Origin: Trichaptum fuscoviolaceum
Lineage: Eukaryota; Basidiomycota; Agaricomycetes; Hymenochaetales; Trichaptaceae
Direction: 5' to 3'
DNA: 64,000 nucleotides
Assembly: GCA_910574455.1 (NCBI GenBank)
Contig: CAJSYZ010000002.1
Coordinates: 3,807,671 to 3,871,670 of the forward strand
Every line of letters begins with the position of its first letter. Within the stretch, counting starts at the first letter, position 1. The position numbers and the translations under genes were made by a program. Of this stretch, positions 50,861 to 62,743 are shown in pieces. The notes under the pieces are model-generated. The model ran no database searches. It had not been told where the DNA came from and saw only the letters and a list, made by a program, of their open reading frames with translations.

Positions 50861-51309
50861 ACGCAGCTATCAATTTTATAATCCACTCGATCTAATCCCG
50901 CAATTTTTTGTCGCCGCTCGCCTACTATGCCCGCATATTTTGTTACTATGTTGTCTGATAGTATGCTTTCCCACCGCTCTCAATTTATTCCCGGTTGTAT
51001 TTGCATTATCAACTTATCTAGTCTTTATCGCTTTCCATCTGATATGTTACTTCTCTATGTAGCTACTATGCGCTATGTCAATTTGTTTGTCTCACAGAAA
51101 TATGCATGCATCAACGGATCATTTGCTGCCAGAACTGGTTTGTTGTCCGGGGCCACTTCGCTGATTGGGAATGTTCGGCCCATGCAGTTAGTTCCTTCCC
51201 AGCCAGCGTTCGCACTGCCTACATGCCAGAAACCCCCTCTCCAGCTCTTCGTCTTACCAGTATTGGTCCCCTGTGCCTCCTCTCCTCCGATAGTCCTCTT
51301 TGATATCCC
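50861..51309. other. Intergenic, promoter of the next gene
   Basis: This tandem gap is T-rich on the plus strand. A plus-strand frame running 50927-51367 overlaps the next gene's start in another register and has no motif. Confidence 0.45.
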
Positions 51310-53442
51310 ATGCCAAAGCTTGAGAAACCAAGTCGTCGCCGGGAATCGCATATTTCATCGAATTTGAACACGAAGCAGGGCTTCGGCGAATATGAAATTG
51401 ACTCGGCAGTCCCGACAGCGAGCTTCAGAGCACTGAACTTGACGGATGGTCCAGATGTGAAGGCATTGACCGACGTAGACTATGGCGGCCGACGGCAGCC
51501 GTACATTAGCACAGGGGGTCATCCGTCGCAGGCGAAGTACAGCACATCTTCCACCGCGATATCTCGGTCATCATCATCGTCATATTCGTCCTCACCTCTC
51601 TTCAACCAAGCCAACGATTCTCTGTTTCCCGGCGACTTTCCAGAGCATGCTTCGAGCAAGACACCCAACAGCACCAGCGGGTATAACACCGATGTGGACA
51701 TCGGAGAACCTCCATCATATGAAGCATCCATCGCCTCGTCCGCCGCCTCTGGCCGTAGACATGCTCAGGATGGAAGCTATAACTCGGCATCTTCATCGGC
51801 GAGCACTTGGGATATGGCTAACATCGACATGAAGGGGAGCAGTCATCGGCGAGAATCCGCATATGCATCAGACCCTTCACCTTCGCCTTCACCAATAGCG
51901 CCATCGCCAATAGAAGACCAAGGCGAGCTGCTACCATACTTGCGAGATGCTTATGAAGAAATAGATGGGCTCGGAGTTCGAGGTGAAGAGAACAGGCAGC
52001 AGTCGTCCAGCTCGGCTATACCCAATGTCGTACAGCAACTCCCACCAGACATGCTGAGGCAAAACTATCCGCCGCTGGGTGCAAATCTCACAGCTGTCGT
52101 ACCTCCTCCGCCTGCCCTTCGGACCGCAAGTGAACCTTCGCATCTACCTGCCTTAGACCGCCCGCAGCTGCCTCCACGAGGAATAACAATAAGCCCACGT
52201 CTTCCCGGTACAGCCGACCTAGATAGGATCGATGAGCTCGACGAAACTACTCCGCATGGGTACTCACTACACCACAGAGGACCGTACGAATTCCAGGGAT
52301 CAATTGCAACCCCTCCTCCTACTCGAATGCCAGACATCCGGCGTACGGAAAATGTACGTTTCATCTTGCATATTGCTCATCTTCATCATTAATTTAGTTT
52401 ATAGTTTCAACAACCTCCGCGTATTCTGGTGGAGGATGCATCCTTTTCTCATCCCCCCATTCCAGTTCCTTTCAAACTTAATCTTCAGCCTGGAGGTATA
52501 CTTACGAGGCTCCCACCAACTGGTAGTAGCAATGGCCCGGGAAGGTATTCCTATGCTGGCACCCCTCAACGAGCTCCGCTTGCTCCGATTATCCCTTATG
52601 CACTAAGTCAGAAGGCATTCACTACTGGTCGCCCTATATATGGGAACATGCGCCCTGATCTTCGAGATACGGCTTATGGGTTCGAACGACCTCAGTATCA
52701 GCCTTCTGATCAAACGCCGATGCAGTATGGGAATCAACTGTATGCATCTCGGCAAGGTAGTTCTGTAGATCCCACCTTGCAGGCTCGGCGAACAAACTCA
52801 CGCAGTGGTTTCCCTACTCCTACGTCTTCTGCTAACTCGTCTCGATCAGATTTCAGGGCATATCCGAATCTTTCCGCTGCTTCTGATTCCGATTATTCAC
52901 TCGCGGATGAACGTCGTGGATTTTCCACTGGTCGCCTTATGGTGCAACCGGAAAATGCTTACGATGCACAGCAGAGAGGTCCCTCACCCAATTCATCTTC
53001 AGCGAGCACTCTCTCGCGAGCTGATACCTCTCGTTCTAGGCCAGATGGTGCCCCCCCACGACCTGTCGACTTTCACCGCCCGAAACACCTTGTGATGCCC
53101 GCACCCCTTCAACAACAGAGGGCAGACAGCAGGCTTCCTAATCCCTATTCACCCAATCTATTCCCTCCACCGTCCCAGCCCTCATTTGCGGACCCTACAC
53201 CTGCTCCGAAGTTGAGTGCAGCTTCTATTCCCATCCATGATCCAAGGAAGGGCAATCTTCTGAAGAAGCGCATGAGTAAGAGCGTATCACCCCACGAAAA
53301 CCATCAGCATCTTGCTCCAGTACACATGCCTGAGAGCAACAACAACTCTGTGATAAGTTTTGGCAGAGGTCTTGAACCGGAGCCGGAACTGAAGGCTAAG
53401 AAGAGTGGCCGTAAGCTCAGCAAACGTAGGAATCCTTTGTGA
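51310..53442 (+). CDS. Disordered Ser/Pro-rich protein of unknown function (693 aa)
   Basis: Two exons (51310-52353, 52405-53442) join in frame (TEN|FQQPPRILVED). Almost the whole protein is low complexity with Ser, Pro, Arg and Tyr. Recognisable short features are PPSYEAS (a PPxY-type ligand for WW domains), APSPIEDQGELLPYLRDAY, PPILVED-like SFSHPPIPVPFKLNL, and a strongly basic C-terminus (LLKKRMSKS, then KKSGRKLSKRRNPL) that could be a nuclear signal or membrane-binding patch. No domain is recognised. Codon use is normal and both splice sites are good, so the gene is probably real although the function is open. Confidence 0.7.
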
Positions 53443-55120
53443 AATCTCGTCTGTCGCTCGTCTCCCTGTACAGGGGCAACTTCGGAGTTTGTGTTGCACA
53501 TTATTGAACATTACTGAACATTATAAGCTTTTCATACCGGTTTTTGCACCTTTTGTCCTCGTGTTAAGCTGACTTTTTTGGGTTTATGAATACTTGCTAT
53601 TGTTATCTGTACGAATGTAGTTCTACTGCATGCATTGCGCTTGGGTTTAGTTAGGACCAGTTCCTTTCATCTCTAAGCAGCCACTCTGATTTGGAGTGCA
53701 TGTGGCATGCATTGTTCCACGGCTTACGGGCTCGCTATCGATCGCTTTTGTACTAAATAGAAACCAGTGTAATTGTTCAGTGATATATGTACGTGTTAAG
53801 CTGCAGCCCCGAAGCGGAACCTGACGCGACAACAATGCAAGGTAAGTTATTGCTGAGACTCACCTAATGATTCCGAGTCGCTTCCTGAGACAATACCACT
53901 CGTCGTGTATAAGTATCCTATATCAAACCCGCCTCTTCTATAATTCATAACCTGAAATAGACCTGGAGGGGTTTCATATCAGCATCTGCTAGATTAGATC
54001 AATGCAGCACGTTAATATGCGCTATCCTCAACGCGAATGTAGCTTTGACGAAAACGATCTCAGAGCAGGATAGGATTTCCGCCGGCATGAGAGACTCCGG
54101 AGCGGGAAAGAAGATCTAGAAGCCTCGTAAGGAACAACCGTCAAGCGCCGGCAGGATTCTGACAGGAGGTAGAGGTACCAACAGAGCATCGATTCCGCAA
54201 GTGTCCGCGGAAAGCTAAAGCCAAATATATAACCATTTCACTTAAGCAATGAAGTTGAAAAGTTCCAGCCTGAGTTCCAGCCTGGGATGATCATCGCCCA
54301 TATAGGGAACAAATGGCTATGGAAAAGTAGTGACCGTTGTCGAGAACTCGTTGGTTTGCGTGGCTTTCGTTATTCACAGTCGTTGCGTAGAAGCTCGTCT
54401 ACCTTGGGTGGGCCCGGGAGCTAATAAAGAGGTTAACATATCGCTATCTGTCTTTCCCGGTGCCGGTTTATCCTTGTCGAGGGTACGTACCAGCAAAGTT
54501 TTTCTTGTGTGTGTGCCGACGAACGGCAAAAAGGAAGGAAAATTGGGCCTGTGCCTCATTACGAGTTCTGCTCGTGCGTGGTTTTCCCAGCATGGCCTAA
54601 TAGTTACCAAGAAAGGTGATCGAGGGTGTTGTATCTTGTCTCATGTTGATGCGTATGAATAGTTTCGTTGTGCACCTCTAAGCTATTGACGATAGAAAAA
54701 ATAGATAGAACTCGTGATCTTCAGATCGAAGAGCTGGTCCAATCCGCGGTAAATTAACACTCGGAGGATCCTTTGCCACGGGAAAATCACATTGATAGGG
54801 GAAGAATCAGTGGGATTGGTCTCTGCGTCGCTCTTCTCGCCCTTCTGTATTGATTCACCTGTCATGATGTGATCGTGGATGCCGAATGGTGCGATGTACA
54901 CGAACCAGTAATCCTTGATGTATCGAATCTGGTCCGTGCATCCCTATAGCATGGTTCGTGCTTAGAGCAAAACATGGCCCGTGCAGTACCACAAACAAAG
55001 CTGTTATCCGGTATAAAAGCATGGAGCACCAGTTGCTTGATCTGCAGCAGACAAAGAGTCAGTTCTAGTCAACACCTGATACTCCAAGTCAGCTATCCAT
55101 CAGCTCACCAAGTCGACACA
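53443..55120. other. 1.7 kb intergenic region
   Basis: No supported gene. A 110-codon plus-strand frame at 54330-54662 has no motif or neighbouring splice partners. A short tandem duplication GAGTTCCAGCCT/AAGTTCCAGCCT lies near 54260-54285. The right end is the promoter of the secreted protein. Confidence 0.45.
55012..55017 (+). promoter_or_regulatory. TATA box of the secreted-protein gene
   Basis: TATAAA in the context CCGGTATAAAAGCATGG lies 109 bp before the ATG at 55121. It is one of few clean TATA boxes in the window and fits a strongly or conditionally expressed gene. Confidence 0.55.
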
Positions 55121-55857
55121 ATGAAGTTCTCTCGCAGCGCAACGTTCTTCATTGGCTTCATGTCCGTTGGACTTCTTGCGGTTGCCACCGCGTTGCCTGC
55201 CGAGAAGCGTCAGCTCAGCAGCATTCTGAGTATACTCACCACTTTGCTTGGGTTGCTCACTCCAATCCTTTCTATTCTCAGTGAGTTTTTCGTTCAATTT
55301 GTTCGACATCGAATACTGACATGGCGCTACTGTTCAGGTGGCCTTGGGTTGGGCAGTCTCACGAGCCTCACATCCCTGACACCGGTTCTCGGGGAAGTGA
55401 CCTCGGTTCTCGACACGGCCACCTCGACTCTGTCCCTCCTCAACGCGCTCGGTGGCATTCTTGTCAAGCGCGATGCCACTGAAGACGCTGAGCCATTTGT
55501 CCAGGTCATCACCGTAAGTGGTATTCGCATGCATGAAATTGAGGCGAGATAATAAGGGATTTACCCCCCTGCGCAGAACCTTGCTACGACGCTCGATCCG
55601 CTCACAGAGAACCCCAACTTGTCCTCCATGCTCAGTGCCATCGTACCGACCGACACTTCGCTCTTTAACCTCCTTGAGCAAGCTGAGATAGCTTCTAACG
55701 GAGTGCTCCCGGCAATTGCCCAAGGGTAAGCCTGAGGCAGGAGACTCTTGTTCATAATCGCTGATGATATTTGATCCTCAGCCTCTCGCCCGAGGTGATC
55801 TCCACCTTGGAGACACTTTCCTTCACCCAGTCTCTGGGCGAGCTTGGCCTTAACTAA
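55121..55857 (+). CDS. Small secreted protein with Kex2-type pro-site (186 aa)
   Basis: Four exons (55121-55280, 55338-55513, 55577-55725, 55782-55857) encode 186 residues. A strong signal peptide (FFIGFMSVGLLAVATA) is followed by LPAEKR, a dibasic Kex2 site. The mature chain is very rich in Leu, Ser and Thr (LSSILSILTTLLGLLTPILSIL, LTSLTSLTPVL), with a second KR in GGILVKRDATEDAEPF. Mature cysteines are absent, so this is not a hydrophobin or a cysteine-rich effector. Amphipathic helices with surface activity or self-assembly are a reasonable guess only. A TATA box lies 109 bp upstream. Confidence 0.75.
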
Positions 55858-56322
55858 GGCAGTGAATATGAAGGAGACACGATAAATAATACTCACCCAC
55901 CTCTATTTCATTTTCACGAGGTCCAGTTTCTTCCGGGTTTGTGTTGTTCATCGAGTCTCAAATGGCTTCCAGTTTGATAAAGAGATGTTCCGTGTTTCCA
56001 TGTTTCCGAATTTTTGGGTTCCTGTGTTAAATTTGTGGTACAATTGAAGAGATGATATTTAGGAGAGAGTTACTATGTGTCGTGTGCTGATAGTGAGAAC
56101 AGCCTGATGCCTGATTCAGGGAGAGCAGAGTCAAGAGCGGGCGGAAACAGGACTCGATAAGCTCAGTTCAGGATCAAGTTGTCCAAATATTGACAAACAA
56201 CGCGTGCGGACCAACAACACTTCACTGCAAGTTGAGGAACGCCGTCTCTTCCCCTGCACCGTTTACACGGTTACACGGTCTCCTTTAAGTTTCTATCGTT
56301 TTCCTCCGTGAGCAGAAGCATC
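55858..56322. other. Intergenic, promoter of the FHA kinase
   Basis: This tandem gap has no open frame with a motif. It holds the 3' UTR of the secreted protein and the kinase promoter. Confidence 0.45.
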
Positions 56323-58466
56323 ATGGCCGGCTTCAAAAAGCGCAGGCTTCTTACAGAGGCAGATGATTTGAGTGCCGTTCATGCGAGTTCTTTGGATTTA
56401 AACTCCACAAAACGGAGTGCAGGCTGCGATGTCATCGAGTATGCGAAGCTGATGACCGTCAACGAGAATGGCGGAAACGAAGGTGATGTCCACCACGTCC
56501 CTTTTCGCTCGGGTGCTCTCTGACCGATTGAAACAAAGCCATAATACTCTGCCCCGACATGCCTGTGGTCATTGGGAGAAATAAACATCTTTGGTAGAGT
56601 TTTAGCTGGCCTTCTTGCTTTCTCTAATATTTAGAGAATCTCATCGTACCTCCATCAAAGCTCCTACGTGATAAACAAGCTGCAAGTATCTAATGTGCAT
56701 TGCAAATTCTATGCGTACGCATGTCTCCTATCAAAAGACTTTACTCTTCTTACTCCTTCTAGCGTTTTGTCAAGTAACGGAGGAGTAATCGTCTCCTGCC
56801 AAGTATGTACCACAGTCTTTGCCCTATCTATTTGCTCTCATTTGCTTGTATTCATAGGATATGTCGACAAACGGTATCAAATTAAATGGCTATAAGCTTC
56901 GCAAGGCAGCTGCTATTGTCATGGATGGAGATGAGATAGAAATCCCATTCGCGAAAAGTCGCGCATTTATAACTTTTCGAGCGAACCTAACTCACAGTGT
57001 CGTCATAGAATTCAAATGTGTACATATACTGAAGGGTCCTATCGAGAGGATGGATATCTTTGAGCCCACGCCTCCTCAAGGCGAGCACAAGGTGAGTTGT
57101 GGGATCGTTGTCAATTGTCGTACTTATTCTTTGTAGAATTTGACTGTAGGACGTTATACGATCATGTCTCACTGCCTTGGAAGGTACGTACAGGTGAAAC
57201 CAATATCATAATTCTAATGCTTTCCTTTGAAGCGGGAGCTTCGCTTCGGTACACCTTGCGTTTGATACAGTGTCCCAAAAACAGGTTGCATGTAAGACGA
57301 TTGTCGCAAGAGGCAAGGATAGGAAAGACATGCAAAACATTATGAAAGAAGTGAATATACTCCGTGGTTTGCAACACGTACGTGACATTCTCATCCTAAA
57401 CACTTGAGATTGACAAATAGTTTCGTTAGCCCAACGTTAACCAAGTACTAGATGTCAACATTAACGAGAAGAACGGATGGCTGTAAGACAACTAAGCTTC
57501 TATTGTAATTTTTGATACTGAGTAACGTCCCCAGGCATATTTTTTTAGAACTTTGCACAGGAGGCGACCTCTTCACGTACATAAGCAGCCGACAGCAATT
57601 GCGTGAAGGTGAAGCGAAGTATATGATGTATCAACTCCTTAAGGGTATTGAATATTTGCACGATCGGCATGTTTCGCACCGAGGTCCGTCTTTTCAACTA
57701 GTTTATGCGTACCTTACTGGAGTGTTTTTAGATCTCAAGGTTGGTGATGCTCGTTGTCTTAGGAAACGTTGCCTAACTCCCTTTAGCCGGAGAACATTAT
57801 GCTTTTTACCCCTGGTCCCTATCCTCGAATACAAATAGCGGATTTCGGTCTTGCCAGAGAGAAGGCATACCAAGAAACCAGGAATGTCTGCGGTACGGTT
57901 GCGTACCTCCCTCCAGAAGGTGTTTTGGCCTTGGACAAAAAAGAGCTTGGATACTTGGGAATGCCTTCGGATTGCTGGAGTGCTGGCGTCATCCTCTACA
58001 TTATGCTCTCGTGAGACTTCCAATTATTCTGTGATTACAGACAAACCACCTACTAATGAAACTTCCACTTAGGGGTGGCCATCCGTTTGACTACCAAGAA
58101 GCTGATCCAAGTGACGAACAAAGCTATGCCTCTCAGTTCTCCCAAGACCGGCTATCGCAATTTTCTCAAGGGTCAATCGTCAGCGAGCAAGTAGTGAAGG
58201 AGAGGATCGTCTTTGGCCATATTGACTTCGGCGACGAGATATGGAGCGAGCTGCCCGACGGCAAGAATTTCCCTCGTTCCCTCTGTTTTGCTGATCTTGA
58301 ACATCTCTTCACAGCTAAACGGCTAATTGGTCGGTTAATGGTCTATGATCACAGATACAGGGAAACTGTCTATGGTGCTCTTCGAAGTAGCTGGATAACG
58401 TCTGATCTAGAAGACCTCGAGGGCGCATACAAAGAACGGATTAACTCGAACCAGTTCTCTTGCTGA
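56323..58466 (+). CDS. FHA-domain checkpoint-type Ser/Thr kinase (Chk2/Cds1/Mek1 group)
   Basis: Thirteen exons (56323-56482, 56539-56593, 56661-56714, 56763-56802, 56858-56957, 57009-57091, 57137-57183, 57233-57377, 57430-57482, 57535-57683, 57732-57739, 57787-58010, 58073-58466) encode 503 residues. An FHA domain (VVIGRNKHLC, VSNVHCKFYAVL, DMSTNGIKLNG) precedes a CaMK-group kinase: P-loop GSGSFASVHLA, Lys201 in VACKTI, SHRDLKPEN with Asp296, Asp317 in ADFGLAR, and activation segment CGTVAYLPPE. Exon 11 is only 8 nt and supplies the DLK of the catalytic loop. No N-terminal SQ/TQ cluster is present; four SQ pairs instead lie at 393-405, in the loop after helix F. FHA binds phospho-Thr; the group acts downstream of ATR/ATM in DNA damage or meiosis. 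Cds1 versus Mek1 cannot be decided here. Confidence 0.9.
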
Positions 58467-58738
58467 TTGACTGGTTGCTCCCCTGACTACGATACGACTC
58501 TCACTTGTGCTCTCTCGAATTTGACCTTGTGCATCACTATCGATTGTACTTAATGTTCTGCTATGGTTACATGTTTCCTCCTGTCTTTCGATACAGTTTA
58601 TTGTTAATCAATCATGTGTGTTTTCGCTGGCCATCATTATTATCTCACGCCGTTTATCCGCCCTCATGCTTTCAGGAAGTTGGCATGGACTGTTGAATCT
58701 CAATCTCGTTAGTCTCCTGTCAAGGCAATAAACCGGGG
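58467..58738. other. Convergent 3' intergenic region
   Basis: This gap of 272 bp lies between two stops on opposite strands. No feature was recognised. Confidence 0.4.
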
Positions 58739-59897
58739 CTACGCACAATGCACATGGTCCGGTGCGAAAGTAGAGATCTGCAGTAATTCCGGGATCACCT
58801 GATGTCGGATGTTGCTAAAGCACCGGTACTCACGAAGTAATAGCTGTGGTCATACCCCTCTTGCGCCCTCACGCGTACCTGGAGCTCGTCGTGTCCAGCT
58901 TCGCGTGCTGCCTTCAAGAAGTTCTCCGGTAAGAGCTGGCCGTTTTTATAAAACTTGTCCGCCGTGCCATAATCAACGAGGATCCGCAGAGGGTCCGAAA
59001 CCTTTGGAATCAGGTCTGTAGCATCGTATATCCCGTGGGCCTCCTCGATTCCGCCCTGGAGGTATCCGGAGAACGCTTTCTGGCCCCACGGGCAGTTTGT
59101 TGGGTTTGCGATCGGCGAGAACGCCGAACAGGAGCGGAACTGATTGTGAGCTCTGAGATAGATGGTAAGAGCGCCATGCCCTCCCATAGAGTGACCGAAG
59201 ATCGATTTCCGAGAAAGGTCCTATTGGTAGAAGTATTGGCGTGTCATGTTTGACGGGGACGGTATTGAGATTAGTGCATATACGTACAACAGGTAGGTTG
59301 TTCTGTCCGAGTACTTGCGGAAGTTCCTCCGTGACATGCGTCAACATGTTGTAGTACTTCGAGTATTTCGGATTAGTCGCATTCAGATAAAATCCGGCAC
59401 CTAGTGTAGTGTGGTCATATGTATCAGCAGGTCCTATGTGTTCCATACAGTTCAGTGATACTCACCAACTCCAAAATCCCAGTCCGTTGTCTCGTCTTCG
59501 CATCCAGCTCCGCGGGGGGAAGTATCGGGGAAGAGTAGAGCGATGCCCTCTGCTGCAGCTTCCTTAAGGAAGCCACCCTTCTGCGCACTGGCCGGGCGTA
59601 AGCAAGGTATATGCGTTATTATTTCCGAGTCTTTGTAACGATAGCCAAGTATGCTCACCCGTTGTCCTCGGTGCACGTCAAGCCTGCGAGATATATAAGT
59701 ATTGGAACCTTCGTCGTCGAGGTCGCATTCGAGGGTAAGAATATATTGAACTTGGCTCGCAGTCCTCCAAGAACAGGTGACTGAAGGTACTTTAGTTTCG
59801 TCGCACTCCAAACCGACTAACGGCACACCGTAAATGAGTATTTCGTGATTACACCCCCAAAGACCTTGTTTGACGCCTCTTCTTTAAAGTCTGCCAT
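58739..59897 (-). CDS. S-formylglutathione hydrolase (esterase D family)
   Basis: Six exons (59897-59829, 59780-59659, 59587-59466, 59400-59288, 59220-58834, 58777-58739) encode 283 residues, the usual length. The family sequence is complete: SNKVFGGVITKYSF, NIFLPSNA, LIYLAGLTCTEDNGAQKGGF, GIALLFPDTSPRGAG, VGAGFYLNAT, then nucleophile Ser153 in GHSMGGHGALT, Asp230 in DYGTADKFY and His267 in GYDHSYYF. The last 39-nt exon adds ISTFAPDHVHCA, the expected C-terminal block; reading through the intron instead gives a short unrelated tail. The enzyme hydrolyses S-formylglutathione to formate and glutathione in formaldehyde detoxification, in the cytosol. Formaldehyde arises during lignin and methanol metabolism, which suits a wood- or litter-associated fungus (inference). 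Confidence 0.95.
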
Positions 59898-60336
59898 CGT
59901 CTTTCTTGAGATTACAGTGATATTGCACGGAGAACAGTTGTGGGGGCTTGAGTAGAGAATTAGAGACTGGATGGGTCTTCATTCAACCGCGGCAGAAATA
60001 TCGATGGCGCGGGCTCCCGTTCCCTCACGCAGCCTGAGGCAGACGTCACACTGTCTAATTATCTTATCTTATCAGTGGACCCACGCCAAGGATCGACATG
60101 TAACACAGAAGTCATGGTTACGACAAACTTCAAGTCGAAGATCTCTTCATTATTACAATTGGATTATGAGCGGTATGATCTTCAGGGACAGGAGAACCTA
60201 ATCGCACTGTTGAGATGTTCAGATACCGTATAGACTATAGGCTACGAATGAAAGCAATGATATCATGTATGAGGGAATCCGAATGAAAAATGCGAGTATA
60301 GTGAACAAAATAAAATGAACAAAACCGAAGAAGTTA
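59898..60336. other. Intergenic, no gene seen
   Basis: This tandem minus-strand gap contains the hydrolase promoter and the lipase 3' UTR. Frames are short and motif-free. Confidence 0.45.
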
Positions 60337-62616
60337 CTATGATGTGGGCCCGTTACTGCAGTTGTCGGGTGTCGGAAGTCGTTTTCGTAAACCCTCGGAT
60401 GAGGGTGATTGGCCAGGTTCGTCTACAGAGGACGGTCCTCTGTTTTCTACTCCCTCAACTGTTTTTACGCCTTCGCCAGCGTGTGTACCCTCGGCTGTCT
60501 TGCTACCAACATCTGTGCGAGTGTCTTTCCCTTGGCCTTCTACATTACGTGCAAGATGATCAGCGACACCGAGGTAAAACGTGGCTGGCTTGAACTTGAT
60601 TTCGCGTCCTGTAAATTCAGCCCACTTGTATCTGGCAGTATTCAGCCATCCAATGAGATCAAGGTGATTCACGTCCTCAAGGGTTCCGAGATAGGTGCCC
60701 TGAAAAAAATGCGTAAGCTATTGGAAGAGTGTGGTAAATGTGGAATATGTACCCATTTAGCTGATGCAACTGAAACAAGACCATCATTTGGACCTTCCTT
60801 CTCCAGAATTACTGAATGCGACCACCTGAGTGATTATTTCATGAGTTATGCTTTTTCTTGATAGAGCAGCTTGCTCAGGCGACTTACTTGAATACATCCA
60901 GTAAGCCTGGTTCGAAAACAGCGCCCCAGCTAAAATACTGCACACCCTCTACGTCTGGTGTCTCTTCATTAAATCTGCGCATTGCATCCAAAGTTAAGCT
61001 CTCGAATGCTTTCCCATCACCTCCTCCGTTGGGTAAAAGGTCAAGCAGTGACACAAAAGAAGGTATGCGTTCTTTTCCTACGGTGGCGATGAAGTGATCG
61101 GCGAAGGATGAACCACGATGGGGTGTCGCCACCGTAGTGATAGAGAGCACTTTGAATTTGCGGTGCTTAAGGTGAGTAGTGAGGTATCGGCAGTCCAGTC
61201 CACCCTGAGCGCTTAGTCAACAAGCTGCTATACAGCTAAGAATACATTAATTACCATGCTATGACCTTTCATCGCATCAGCTTCTTATGTTAAGAAAACC
61301 CGAAACAAGATTTGACATACCTATGAGATGCACAGACCGACCAGGATAAACTTCACTCACACGAGCCTCCAGCACCTTCGCGCGTTCCATGGGTGAGCTT
61401 GTTGCAGGCACTCGCGTGACAAACACCTCGATCCCTCGTGCCTCAAGTACTTCTTTGATGCCCCGCCAGTGTGCAACACTGACCTGCGCTATGGCGGGGC
61501 CAATTGTGACACTATCGAATCCAAGCAGGCCATGGCAGAACACAACAGGGTGCTTTGGAGCGAAATCTGTGGAGAGATGCAATTAACAAACAATGAATGC
61601 AAGGGAATGGTGAAATGCGGAAAGGGGAAATAAATGCGGAAGTGAGACAAACATTTCTGCCGGATATGGGCCTGTTCGCCTTCTAATGTATCTCGTTGGT
61701 CAGTCTCATCGAGCAACTGGTCGACATCTTCCTTCAGCTCCTTATTCCAGAACCACCTCGTAGGTCCGAGGGAAGGACCTGTGCTAAATGAACGCGAATG
61801 CACACCACTTGAGCCGGGTGGACCGGGTGCTATTGTGATTCCTCTGTCTCTCAACGATCGTAAGGTGTCTAAAGATGTTCGTGATGGAGGAGACTGAGCG
61901 ACGTCAATGTAAGTCTCAGTCTCCGATCGTTGTATCGAATGTCCGGAGGGATGCCTGAAGACTGGTGGTGGATGTGTTACAGAAGCGGTTGGAAGAGCTG
62001 AGCGCGCTAGGGAATCCAGGAAGGGCGGGGAGCATAGCATAGGTATTCGACCAGTGTGGACTGCAGATGGGGGAAGTTGCACGGGGGGAGGGCGTGTAGG
62101 GTGAATGGCATCGAATTGCGGGGAAAGCCAAGGGGAGTGGGTGAGGATAATATCGTCCTCAAGAGCTTCTCGCAAAGCCGAGCGAGGGGTGGAAGGTGAC
62201 GAGGAGGGGGTGGATGAGGGGCCAGCTATAGGCTCAGATGTCCCAGCTAGTTCTTGGACTTTGCCGAACCAGCGAAGAACAGGCAAATCAGAGGAAGGTG
62301 CATTTGGCAAAGTGCGTTTGGGAGACTGGAAGCGTGGATTGTCAAGAACATTTGAAACATTGTTCAAAGCGCTGCTGCTACTCCGTTGAGCTCGAGATCG
62401 CCACATTTTGATCTCCTGAGCACTTGACCGTATTTCGAGGCTTGAGCGAGGACTGTGTTCATCGCCTGTTGAGGACACTAGTGAGCTACCGCTGGCGTTT
62501 CTGCTCCCTGAGCCGTCGTTGGCAAATAGTGCTTGAAGCCTGGAAGACAATGGGGTGCGGGGCCTTTCTGAGCTGTTTCTATCATTGCTCGTTGTCGTAA
62601 ACGTTGGAGAGTCCAT
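60337..62616 (-). CDS. Lipase-like alpha/beta hydrolase with long disordered N-terminus
   Basis: Six exons (62616-61653, 61566-61321, 61265-61255, 61204-60888, 60825-60753, 60699-60337) encode 657 residues. Residues 1-320 are disordered Ser/Pro/Arg. The hydrolase domain follows: HPVVFCHGLLGFDSV (oxyanion region), VFVTRVPATSS, nucleophile Ser406 in LIGHSMGGLDCRY, TVATPHRGSSFADH, Asp527 in EGPNDGLVSV, GTYLGTLEDVNH with His549. This is the fungal triacylglycerol-lipase-like family with the ATPHRGS motif. The 11-nt exon 3 (GT CAT AGC ATG) encodes the nucleophile elbow. No signal peptide is seen, so it is probably intracellular, perhaps on lipid droplets or membranes (inference). The C-terminal 80 residues are acidic and disordered. 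Confidence 0.92.
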
Positions 62617-62743
62617 CGGCCACGATGAGGGCGTCGAGCACGAGCCTGTCTAGAGCAATGACGTAATCACACTGGCTAGACGGTAAGTACCTGGCACTGG
62701 CAAGGCTACCTACATTTCTTGTCCTCGTACTGCATCCTTCAAT
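62617..62743. promoter_or_regulatory. Short bidirectional promoter, lipase and C2H2 genes
   Basis: Only 127 bp separates the two divergent ATGs. It contains TGACGTAA (62659-62666), a CRE-like bZIP site. Because the gap is so short, any factor binding here could affect both genes. Confidence 0.5.

Noticed and set aside
54330..54662. 110-codon plus-strand frame in the 1.7 kb gap
   Set aside because: No domain, signal peptide or splice partner, and the length is within chance expectation.
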